Below, piece after piece: positions 16,292-24,800 of a stretch of DNA of 64,000 nt. The notes beneath the pieces are model-generated. The model was not told the DNA's origin. It searched no databases and was given only the letters and a program-made list of their open reading frames with translations. How positions within the stretch are numbered: position 1 is the first letter of the stretch; every line of letters starts with the position of its first letter. A program made the translations under genes and the position numbers. The stretch is from JAGOTP01 sp964567995 (GTDB lineage Bacteria > Patescibacteriota > Patescibacteriia > 2-12-FULL-60-25). Location of the stretch: the NCBI GenBank assembly GCA_964567995.1, contig CAZMOB010000005.1, positions 1-64,000 on the forward strand. Direction: 5' to 3'.

Positions 16292-18328
16292 TTAGGCAAG
16301 ATCACGAGGTTTGAGGAACCACCAGGCGAAGCGGCGCAGCGGCGTATGAGCCAACACGCGCAGAATAGTGCGAGTAGAAACGATCGCCGTGAACAAAGAG
16401 ATCAACGTACCAACCGCCAAGGTCAGTGCGAATCCACGAATCGCCGAAGAGGAGAACCCGTAGAGCACGGCACTTGAAATCAAGACCGTCACGTGTCCAT
16501 CGCGAATCGAAGGCCAGGCACGACGGAAGGCTTCTTCGAACGCTTCCAGCATCCCTTTTCCTGTTCGCCACTCTTCTTTCAGACGTTCGAAGATCAGCAC
16601 GTTGGCATCAACCGCGATACCCATCGACAGAATGAACCCGGCGATGCCAGCCAATGTAAGCGTAATTGGAATCAGTTTAAACAAGGCCGCCGACAGAGCC
16701 GCATACAACACCAGTGCAATAATGGAGACAACCCCTGGTATGCGATACAGAGCGATCATGAAGAGCGCGACCAAGATAAATCCAGCTAAACCCGCATGCA
16801 ACGAACGTGTGAGCGAATCCGCCCCAAGCGTTGGGCCAACCGTCTGTTGAGCGATCAGCTTAACAGGTACGGGCAAGGCGCCCGCCTGCAAACGACGCGC
16901 CAACAATTTAGCCTCATTGATATTGTAAGACCCGGAGATCACGGCTCGACCGCCAATAATTTCATTCTGCACCACCGGTTCAGAAATCGATTGACCGTCC
17001 AAGAAAATAGCGACTGGCTTGCCGATATTCTTCTTTGTCAGCTCTGCAAACAATCTCGAGCCTTCATCGTCGAATTGGAGCGCGACCTGAGCACCGCGCG
17101 TCTGTTGATCAAACTCCAAGCGAGCGGACTCCAATTGTTTTCCGGTCAACTGTGTGTTCTTCCACTGAGTCTGAGGAGGAACGATATCCTCTTTTACAAG
17201 TTTCTTCAGTTCAATGATGCGCGCATGAACGTCTTTCTGTTCACGCTCACCCTCTTTCCATACCAAGTGGAATCCGACTGGTGATTCAAGCACTTCAGAA
17301 ACGGTGCCGCTGGCTTGAGAAAAAATTGCTCCTTCCAACTCAGAGAAAATATCCCCTGGGCCAATCCAACCCAGATCCCCTCCGGTCTCGCTCGCGCCCG
17401 GCTCCTGAGAATTCTGTTTGGCCAATTCAACGAAGTTCGCTGGAGTGATGCGTTGTTTAAGCTCTTGAATCTTGGCTTGTGCCTCTTCTTTTGTCAGTGT
17501 AGACAATCCAGGAATTGGCGCATCTTTGTAGCTCAACAGAAGATGATGCGCTTTCACTTCCGTTTTTCCGGTCTCCTTCGCTTCTTCCACTTTCGCAACG
17601 ACATACGATTGAGCTCGTTCGATCACTTGTGGATAGACTGAACCGACCGCTGTATCATGCAATTCTTTAGCAATATCTGCATATTCCGGCTTAGTACTCA
17701 AGAAACCCAGATCGCCTTTGGTCGAAGACACGCTCGCGAGATCGGATTGTACCGCGAGAGCAGAAAAGTCGGCCCCCGGTTTCTTCGCCTCAGCAAGCAA
17801 ACTTTCAGCTCGTGTAGCTGCTTCACGATTCTGCGTTGTGATGCGCTGCTGTTCTTCGGTAGTGAGTTCACGCGCCGTTTCGCTATTCAGCTCTTTGAAT
17901 TCCAAGATAGGCGTCTCGCCAATCAATTTGATGGCTTGTGAAATATCCTTCACACCGGCGAGCTCAACAATGACACGCCAAGCCGAACCAGCTTGGATCG
18001 TCTGGATGAGTGGCTCAGATACGCCGAGTGCGTTTACCCGACGTTCGATGACATCACGGACGCCGTTCAAGGCTTCACGGCGCCCTGCTTGATCAACCCC
18101 TGAAAGATCTGCTTCGTATTCGAGACGTGTTCCGCCCTCCAAATCAAGACCGAGGACGAACGGGAGATTAATCGTTGGCAAAGTGGTGCCAACCAGGCTC
18201 CCTACTTTGCCCAAGGCCCAGTTCAAAGGCTTTGGATAGGCAATCGACCCAGCGACGAGGAACAAGACTAGCAACCAAGCTGCACGGCGCTTGGCTTTCG
18301 TAAAAGACGTTCGAGGAGAATCGCTCAT
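16292..18328 (-). CDS. secD: Protein translocase subunit SecD with inserted parvulin-like domain
   Basis: This is SecD, the partner of SecF. The N-terminal membrane helix, the FVLGLDLEGGTRLEYE element near residue 60 and the six-helix C-terminal block (IALYRIPGVVSIIAL, GIAVDANVLIFERLKEE) are standard. The 678 residues include about 240 extra (roughly 150-390) inside the extracytoplasmic domain. This insert has a clear parvulin (PpiC) pattern: AHHLLLSYKDA, FVELAKQNSQEPGASETGG, DLGWIGPGDIF and ESPVGFHLVW. A weaker half-repeat (FSALAVQSDLAS...GDLGFLS) comes before it. It suggests a prolyl isomerase or chaperone built into the translocase. Confidence 0.93.
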   Translation of the reverse strand: MSDSPRTSFTKAKRRAAWLLVLFLVAGSIAYPKPLNWALGKVGSLVGTTLPTINLPFVLGLDLEGGTRLEYEADLSGVDQAGRREALNGVRDVIERRVNALGVSEPLIQTIQAGSAWRVIVELAGVKDISQAIKLIGETPILEFKELNSETARELTTEEQQRITTQNREAATRAESLLAEAKKPGADFSALAVQSDLASVSSTKGDLGFLSTKPEYADIAKELHDTAVGSVYPQVIERAQSYVVAKVEEAKETGKTEVKAHHLLLSYKDAPIPGLSTLTKEEAQAKIQELKQRITPANFVELAKQNSQEPGASETGGDLGWIGPGDIFSELEGAIFSQASGTVSEVLESPVGFHLVWKEGEREQKDVHARIIELKKLVKEDIVPPQTQWKNTQLTGKQLESARLEFDQQTRGAQVALQFDDEGSRLFAELTKKNIGKPVAIFLDGQSISEPVVQNEIIGGRAVISGSYNINEAKLLARRLQAGALPVPVKLIAQQTVGPTLGADSLTRSLHAGLAGFILVALFMIALYRIPGVVSIIALVLYAALSAALFKLIPITLTLAGIAGFILSMGIAVDANVLIFERLKEEWRTGKGMLEAFEEAFRRAWPSIRDGHVTVLISSAVLYGFSSSAIRGFALTLAVGTLISLFTAIVSTRTILRVLAHTPLRRFAWWFLKPRDLA

Positions 18329-18342
18329 AAACAGAGAGGTTT

Positions 18343-19146
18343 TTAAGATTGGGCAGAGTCTAACGGGGGCGTTTGATCACGTCCAGAGAGTTGCGGGACG
18401 ATACGTGGGGGTAACCGACGAAGGAGAATCGCTTGCTGCGCCACCGTAAGCAAACTCATCGTAAGCCAGTAGAGCGTAAGTCCACCTGGCAACGAGAACC
18501 CGATCACGGCCGTCACGATCGGCATGAGATACAGCATTTGCTTGTTCATCATGGCTGCCATCCCTTCATCTTTGGCCCCTGGGGTCTTTTGGACTTCAGA
18601 TGGAGGTGGGGTGATGGTTGCGGCTGGTGGCTTCATGAGCTGTCGACCCTGCCAGAATTGCACAGCAGCGGCGAGAATCGCCAAGACCGGGCTCGGCTTC
18701 GCCAAATCGATCAAGCCAAAGAACATCGTGTTCACGACCTGGGGATTCGGTACAAAAGAGTAGAGCAGGGTGAGACTTGTCCCCGCCAACCCAAGCGACA
18801 ACGCACGGTAGAGTGCGATGAAGACCGGCAACTGAACGATCAACGGCAGACACGATGCAGCTGGATTCACTTTTTCTTTGGCGTAGAGCGCCATCAATTC
18901 TTTGGCTTGCGCCTCTTTGTCATCTTTCAAGCGGCTGCGGATCTCTTCGATGCGTGGTTGGAGATCTTGCATCGCTCGCTGCTGCTTGATCTGCTTAGCC
19001 GTGAACGGATAGAGAATCAACTTGATCAAAATCGTGAGGACAATGATCGCAATTCCAAACTCATGCCCAGGAATGATGTCGTATAACCAGATCAAGAGGT
19101 TCAAGATCGGTTGGAGGAAGATAACCGTGTAAAGATGGGAAAACAT
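18343..19146 (-). CDS. yidC: Membrane protein insertase YidC
   Basis: This is a YidC/Oxa1-type insertase (267 residues) for membrane protein integration. It has the compact Gram-positive-like layout: first hydrophobic segment near residues 5-20, the cytoplasmic coiled-coil loop (KQIKQQRAMQDLQPRIEEIR), then helices carrying NPAASCLPLIVQLPVFIALY and GGLTLYWLTMSLLTVAQQ. There is no large periplasmic domain. It sits 14 bases upstream of secD, making a combined export/insertion unit. The start context is GCTCTATG. Confidence 0.94.
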   Translation of the reverse strand: MFSHLYTVIFLQPILNLLIWLYDIIPGHEFGIAIIVLTILIKLILYPFTAKQIKQQRAMQDLQPRIEEIRSRLKDDKEAQAKELMALYAKEKVNPAASCLPLIVQLPVFIALYRALSLGLAGTSLTLLYSFVPNPQVVNTMFFGLIDLAKPSPVLAILAAAVQFWQGRQLMKPPAATITPPPSEVQKTPGAKDEGMAAMMNKQMLYLMPIVTAVIGFSLPGGLTLYWLTMSLLTVAQQAILLRRLPPRIVPQLSGRDQTPPLDSAQS

Positions 19147-19174
19147 AGAGCAGAGGTAGCCGAGATCCTAGAGA

Positions 19175-20560
19175 TTAGGCCACTTCTTGATTCGAAGATT
19201 GAAGTTCTGTATCAGTGGCGTTGGCTTCGGCGGCGGTTTCTGGAACATCTTCGTCAACACTTTCTTTCGCTAGAGCTTCGGTCGATCCTTCCGCTACTTC
19301 ACTCGCTGCCGCGTTCTCGTTCGCTGGTTCTGAAAGCAGCTCACCCACCGTGGAATCAGCTACGACCTTGCCGCCCTGTTCAACGATCGTGATTTTCCAG
19401 TTAGTTAACTTGGCCGCGAGACGGACGTTCTGTCCACCTTTTCCAATCGCAAGCGACAGCTGATCGGGCTTCACTTGAACAATGGCGAGATGCTCGTCAT
19501 CGCGCAATTCAACATTCTCGACTTTCGCGGGCGACAAGGCGGCCGCGATGAATTTGGATGCATCTTCGTGCCATTCGATGATATCAACCTTTTCTCCTGC
19601 CAATTCACGAATAATGGTTTGAATACGCGTCCCACGCTGACCGATACACGAACCAATTGGATCGATGGCGTCATCGCTCGTCGTGACGGCAACTTTCGTG
19701 CGACTCCCCGCTTCACGCGCAATCTCTTTCATTTCAACGGTACCGTTGGCGATTTCCGGAATTTCCTGGGCGAACAACGCACCGACCAAGGCAGGCGCAG
19801 CACGGGTCAAGCGAATTTCTGGTCCACGCGTCGACATCGACACTTCACGGAGTAAGGCCTTGATACGCGTTCCTGGGAAATAGCGCTCGGTTTCGATCTG
19901 ATCTTCTGGCAAGAGGACACCTGTCGCACGACCAAGATCAATCAAGACAACGCGCCCTTCACGGCGTTGCACGGTCACGTTCATCAACTCCCCTTCACGG
20001 CCTTTGAAGTCATTGAAAATAACGCCGCGCTCGGCTTCACGAAGCTTTTGCAAGATCACTTGCTTAGCCGTCTGGGCAGCCATGCGACCAAAGGCGGCTG
20101 GCACGGTGAGCTCAACGCGCAATTCTTCGCCCACACGCGCATCGGACTTGATGTCACGCGCATCGGACAACATGACCATCGTCTTCGGGTTGAACTTGAA
20201 TTCATCGCCCGTTACGGCATCAACCGCTGGAGCAACGACCTCTGGCTCTGGAGCTCGGTCACGACCGCGTTCCTCGCGCTCTTTCTTTTTTGGCGCATGG
20301 GCCGCGTCAAAGCGTTCAAAGTAGCCTTCATCCAACTTCATGTCCTCAACAACGAGTTTGACGTCAAACACCCGGATCCCACCGGTCATGCCATCGTATT
20401 TCTCCGGATCGAATTCGACCTGAATGTTCTGGTTCTTGTTGCCGAAATCTTTGCGATAGGCAGCGGACAATGCCGTTGCGACGGTCTCAAGGACCGATTC
20501 GTACGGGATATTCTTTTCATCCGCGATCTGACGCATTGCCTGAGAAATAGGACTGGCCAT
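19175..20560 (-). CDS. nusA: Transcription termination/antitermination factor NusA
   Basis: NusA binds RNA polymerase and nascent RNA, modulating pausing and intrinsic termination. The 461 residues hold the N-terminal polymerase-binding domain (with an extra charged linker, KKKEREERGRDRAPEPE, near residues 88-104), an S1 domain, and KH domains with IGSCIGQRGTRIQTI and LAIGKGGQNVRLAAKL. A short acidic tail ends the protein. It is followed after 28 bases by yidC. The start context is CACCCCTATG. Upstream lie a promoter, a terminator and a nested palindrome, suggesting attenuation. Confidence 0.95.
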   Translation of the reverse strand: MASPISQAMRQIADEKNIPYESVLETVATALSAAYRKDFGNKNQNIQVEFDPEKYDGMTGGIRVFDVKLVVEDMKLDEGYFERFDAAHAPKKKEREERGRDRAPEPEVVAPAVDAVTGDEFKFNPKTMVMLSDARDIKSDARVGEELRVELTVPAAFGRMAAQTAKQVILQKLREAERGVIFNDFKGREGELMNVTVQRREGRVVLIDLGRATGVLLPEDQIETERYFPGTRIKALLREVSMSTRGPEIRLTRAAPALVGALFAQEIPEIANGTVEMKEIAREAGSRTKVAVTTSDDAIDPIGSCIGQRGTRIQTIIRELAGEKVDIIEWHEDASKFIAAALSPAKVENVELRDDEHLAIVQVKPDQLSLAIGKGGQNVRLAAKLTNWKITIVEQGGKVVADSTVGELLSEPANENAAASEVAEGSTEALAKESVDEDVPETAAEANATDTELQSSNQEVA

Positions 20561-20571
20561 AGGGGTGGTGG

Positions 20572-20711
20572 TTCAGGTTTACACGTTTCCTCTGTATGTA
20601 ACTCGGGGTCCTGTCGCGGCGCACCCCATGAGTGCTCGTTCCTGCGCGCTCATGGGGTCCCCGCTTTGCGCCACCCCTCGTGTTTTATAGAGTGGAAACG
20701 TGTAAACCTGA
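20572..20711. repeat. Nested inverted repeat C in the nusA leader
   Basis: The outer arms, CAGGTTTACACGTTTCC and its exact complement (17 bases), bracket about 105 bases. Inside are a second stem, ACCCCATGAG/CTCATGGGGT, and shorter GGCGCA/TGCGCC pairing. The word GCTCGTTCCTGCGC in the inner loop resembles words in elements A and B. The element ends 11 bases before the nusA start codon, so it could fold in the nusA mRNA and hide the start region. Confidence 0.75.
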
Positions 20712-20733
20712 TATTAAGTTGTAGTATATGGTG

Positions 20734-20769
20734 AAAAAAGTGACTCGCTTCCCAACCGGAAACGAGTCA
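20734..20769 (-). terminator. Intrinsic terminator in the nusA leader (attenuator candidate)
   Basis: On the minus strand a 12-base-pair stem with one mismatch (TGACTCG...CGAGTCA, 5-base loop) is followed by CTTTTTT. No gene upstream on this strand needs it, because the giant gene has its own terminator. It lies between a predicted nusA promoter and nusA itself, so it should stop part of the nusA transcripts after roughly 50 bases. Confidence 0.75.
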
Positions 20770-20790
20770 ACTCAGCCATTAGTATGAGGA

Positions 20791-20819
20791 AAAGAGGCGG
20801 AAAAGTCAAAAGGAACGCT
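20791..20819 (-). promoter_or_regulatory. Candidate nusA promoter
   Basis: On the minus strand TTGACT (20814-20819) and CATACT (20791-20796) are 17 bases apart, with a start expected near 20784. The transcript would run straight into the leader terminator and then the nested palindrome before reaching nusA. Another -10-like TATACT lies at 20723-20728 downstream of the terminator, without a good -35. Confidence 0.5.
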
Positions 20820-20852
20820 GGGGAAAGCTCGTCACCAACAAGAGCTCGAATA

Positions 20853-20881
20853 TTGACAAAAATGACTGTATTTGATTATCT
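20853..20881 (+). promoter_or_regulatory. Promoter of the lipoprotein cassette
   Basis: TTGACA (20853-20858) and TTATCT (20876-20881) are separated by 17 bases on the plus strand. This gives a leader of about 215 bases before the lipoprotein ATG at 21104. The leader has no obvious gene or riboswitch that I recognise. The promoter is divergent from the nusA promoter. Confidence 0.55.
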
Positions 20882-21092
20882 GCCCGGTTCCGTGGTACTT
20901 TTTAGCGTGACGACGTGGTAGCGATCTTCGCCGCCCTCGCCTTTCTCAATCGTACCTTCCCACAATTTGCAGTCTCTATATAGCCTTCTTGTTGTAGAGT
21001 AGTTACCCATACTCCTCTCACTGTCACACCTCGCGTTGACCGATCGGTTTCGGTCCAGCGCTCGTCTCGAACGCGCCCAAAGGCGCACTCAC

Positions 21093-21098
21093 AGGAGG
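21093..21098 (+). promoter_or_regulatory. Consensus SD of the lipoprotein gene
   Basis: AGGAGG lies 5 bases before the ATG at 21104. It fixes the start and contrasts with native genes, which lack such a site. Confidence 0.85.
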
Positions 21099-21103
21099 CC
21101 TCG

Positions 21104-21688
21104 ATGAACTTCATCAAGTGGCTCGCACTCGCATGCGCCTTCATGGCGGGATGCGTCGGCGACCCCCTGGTCGGCCCCAAGCCGGCCCGGCCCGACACAT
21201 CGGTAACGCCCACGGAGGACGGTGGCACCCCCACCCCCGACGCGGACCAGTCCGACTCCAGCCCCGCCCCGGACGCGGTCGTCGACAACGACTCCCCGCC
21301 GGTGCACACGGACGTCGTGATGAACGACGCCACCCCGATCGAGAGCGACGCGACCGTCGCCGAGCCCTGCTGGCGGCGCATCTGCGGCCGGGTCCTCGTG
21401 ATCACGGCCAACGACGAGACCTACGAGCAGGTCATCGACTGCCCGGAGGGATCGAACCAGATCGGCATCTCAGCACTGAACTGCGTCGCGACGTGCATGG
21501 GTGACGGGTGCTCCTGCACGGTCAAGGGATCCGATCCCCCGAACATGACCGCTCTGGTCACCAACGACCGAAGCATGGCAGCGCCCAGCGCCTGCAGTGA
21601 CGAGTTCGAGATCAGCCGCATGCTGAACGGAACGGTGATGCCACCGAGTCGCGGTACGCCCGTCCGCTTCCGCAGGATGTCGCGGTGA
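21104..21688 (+). CDS. High-GC cassette: putative lipoprotein
   Basis: This 194-residue protein begins MNFIKWLALACAFMAGC, a lipoprotein signal with a lipobox-like MAGC (Cys17). A linker rich in Pro, Thr, Asp and Ser follows (about 22-85). A small C-terminal domain with nine cysteines (CWRRIC, ALNCVATCMGDGCSC) comes last. I do not recognise that domain. Sampled 60-base lines are 63-77% GC against about 50% in neighbours. The gene has a consensus SD and its own promoter and terminator. Such lipoproteins are common in myxobacteria-like genomes, so transfer is likely, though the donor is inferred only from style. Confidence 0.8.
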   Translation: MNFIKWLALACAFMAGCVGDPLVGPKPARPDTSVTPTEDGGTPTPDADQSDSSPAPDAVVDNDSPPVHTDVVMNDATPIESDATVAEPCWRRICGRVLVITANDETYEQVIDCPEGSNQIGISALNCVATCMGDGCSCTVKGSDPPNMTALVTNDRSMAAPSACSDEFEISRMLNGTVMPPSRGTPVRFRRMSR

Positions 21689-21699
21689 CGTGCGCAACA

Positions 21700-21750
21700 A
21701 CAGAAGGCGAGCCCCCAAACGCAACCAACGCGCGCGGGGGCTTCTGTTTT
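21700..21750 (+). terminator. Terminator of the lipoprotein cassette
   Basis: ACAGAA...GCCCCC pairs with GGGGGC...TTCTGT across a 24-base loop, followed by TTTTATT. It lies 11 bases after the lipoprotein stop codon. Confidence 0.8.
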
Positions 21751-21766
21751 ATTAAGATCAACTTGA

Positions 21767-21810
21767 GTAGATAAAGAAATAAGCCCCTAGGGGCTTATTT
21801 CTTTATCTAC
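21767..21810 (-). terminator. Perfect 44-base palindrome ending the giant gene
   Basis: Two 21-base arms match perfectly around a central TA. The GC-rich centre (AAGCCCC/GGGGCTT) is flanked by A/T-rich arms, so it resembles a bidirectional terminator. The giant gene's stop codon lies within it, so the last codons form part of one arm. Confidence 0.8.
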
Positions 21811-24800
21811 TACTTCTCAGATTGATACTCCCTGAGTATACGACCCAGGGCCTAAAGGCTGTATTAATGGCATCGGGATAGCTACTGCTGCACTCATTCT
21901 TAAACGGCAGCAGACTTGGAATATTTGTTCTGATCGGATCAGTCGATCCAGGAGGCGTTGCAGAGTAGCAACCTCCGTAAGGATGAAGAGCGATAGGAGC
22001 AACCCCTGCACGGCTATCGGCAGGTCCTCCAGCACTATCTGGTGTCGCGCGACACTCTCCCGTACACCAGCCCCAGTTGTCGACGACCATCACTTTCGGA
22101 GTGAAGCGGCAGGTCTGGACCTGGTCGTCCCAACAGCCACCGGCTGGAGCAAGGTTGGCGACACAACGGTCACCAGGGGCACAGGTAGCGGCATCGGCTG
22201 GGTTACAGACACGATCCGGGTCACGTTCACAGCGAGAAGTGTTCTGACCAACCGCGCCACCTTGTTCACTTGCAACCGGTCGAGTGACTGCTTCTCGGCC
22301 ATAGGCACTCGTGCGGCAAAGTGGAAGCGTCGTCGGTCCGCCACAGGTGTAGAGGTGAGTAAACTCGAAGTAGTTCTCTTCACAAGCTTCTGGCGAGTTG
22401 CCGAACATGGTGCGGATCTGACAGACATCCTTGTCGCCGGCACTTGATCGACAATGTTCATCTGTCGAACACATGACATTGGTCTTGTCACGACAGGTTC
22501 CAATTGATTTACAGCTGCCACCACCTGCTGGACAGTTATTGTCCGTCGTACAGGTGAGCCCTGTCGATTCTAGACGCTCGAACGGCATCGTGGATTGGCG
22601 CGACGTCGTGACACACTCCTTACGGACCGCACAGTACGGCTTGTGGTTCTTGATTTTTCCATCGGCGATCACCTGCTTCTGACCATCTCCCCAATCAATC
22701 GTTAAGGAACGAAGTGGCATCTGGTTATGCGCGGCCCACGCATAGAAGCGAAGTGTAGACTTGCCTTGCGACCCTGCTACCGAGATGAGGCCTTCAGATG
22801 AACCGTTGAGGGAGACTTTATTCAAGCCTTGAATGCCACACTTACCCGGAGTTGCACAGCTTTGGATATCTGGCGCAGCGAGGACTGGAGGACGTGGCAG
22901 GTACGTAGCGCTGTAAGTATCCGCTGCCGTATCGGCGCCTGGTTCGTTCAAGAGATATGGAAGCTTGTGCAGGCCTAATGTCACATCAGTTGGCAAACGA
23001 ACGGCTGACGTCGGGTCAGAGGCCGCTCTTACCGATCCGTCTGATTGACGCACGTTATAGGCGATCAAGCCACAATACTGATCACTTGGGTTCGGACACA
23101 AATCAATACGTGGTACGTAGCCCTGTTCATGCGTACAGAGGTTGTTGTCGTTGTTCAGGTTTACACCTGGGGAACCAGCTTGTTGCAGAGTCGTATCGCT
23201 GATGCGACATTCAGCTGCCGGAACCCATGGATCGGTATCACGCGCACGAGCAGACACCGGCGCACAGCGACTCAATGGACCATCAGTCGCAGAATCAATC
23301 GTTGCACAATCCGTATCAGCACCACACACCTGCCCATCACGGTTTCCACCCGTACAGAGACCACGAGAAGTTACCGCACCACTCCGAGGATTATCAGCGC
23401 GAATACAGGCACCGATCAGAACGGACTGACTGTACGCCGGTTCCGCAATCGCTCCCGGATAACGGAAGACGTAGTCGATCTGCCGATAATCTGTGCCAAG
23501 ATGGATCCCGCGTCCGGCCGTTGTATAGGATGGCGCTTCGTAGACGGCGCTCGCATTCTCCAAACGAGGATTTCCGGTGTTCGTAATCCAGTTTTGACCT
23601 CTAGCGAGTCCACGACAAACCGTATCTGGCCACAAACCACAGCCGCCTGCTTCAAAAGCACCTCCTCTCGTATCTACCACTGAAGACATCCGAAGCGAAC
23701 GACTACTCGCGAACATACGCGCATCAAACATCGTTGGCGCATTTGATAAGTAGTAGTTGTCTGTCGTGAAAGAACAGTCCTCGGTCGTCGTACACTCACC
23801 ATAGGCATAGCCCTCAGAATCTGGGTTAGTCGTGAACTCACGCATCTCAAATGGCGGCTTGCCAGGAACAGCAATCGTGTAACGTGGAACTACGACACGG
23901 CAACGACCAGGGGTCGCTCGAGTGATCGGTGCGCCCGGAGTTCGAGGAACACAGGACACCTGCATTCTCCGATCTCCCTGAGCCGTAATCGCGGCACCGG
24001 AAGCGGGCGCAATCTCTAAGCCGTTTACAATACGTTCTGGGCATTCCACGCTAGCTTCAACTGTCTCTCCCTGATCAGTTGGGGTACTACAGAGATTTCC
24101 TTGAAGACCTGCCGACCAAGCGAGGCCACCCCAGGCATTTCCCGCCATATTTCGACGGGCGGAGGCAGGGGTCCCTGGGCAACGGAACGCTCCAGCGGTC
24201 GCGGCTGCGGACTGGGCAACGCCAGGTGCAGTTCCATTGATCCACAGCTCACCTTCTTTTCTCCAACCAGGCTGCGTCAGACAAGGCAGGCTGCGCAAGT
24301 CTACCCCTCCCCCCGTGACCTGCATCGGCGCAAGGTGACAAGCCTCACGCAATTCACCTGACAAACACGTGAGACCCGCATTGATACCAGACAAAGCATT
24401 ACACCGTTCAGAGGTAAACTCACCCGCTCCGGACGTAGCCAAACGACTCGTATCGCAGCGACCATTCGAACTGCATTCTGCAGAAGTGACTCCGTCCGCC
24501 CCGACTGTACATCTTAACCCTTTATTCGGACCGGCTAGACAAGCTGTTTCCCCATTATCTACCCGTCTCTCGTGATATCTATAGATATTATAGACACGCG
24601 CAAAAATGTTCGTCAGATAGGCCCACTTGTCTTTTGGCGCGGCATCGCTTGAGTAGTAGGTGCGATAACCACTCGCAAGGAAGGTTGGCGGATTCAGAGG
24701 AGAGTACCCTACGACTTCTTGGCCGGTCTGGAACAACGGATCGGTCCCCGGCGTACGTGTATTCAAGGCACTGGAGAATGGCGAGTAACGTGCGTTATAC

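Noticed and set aside
23045..23683. 212-aa plus-strand ORF inside the giant gene
   Set aside because: It is one of many antisense frames with no start signal or domain, opposite a continuous 10.9-kb coding frame.
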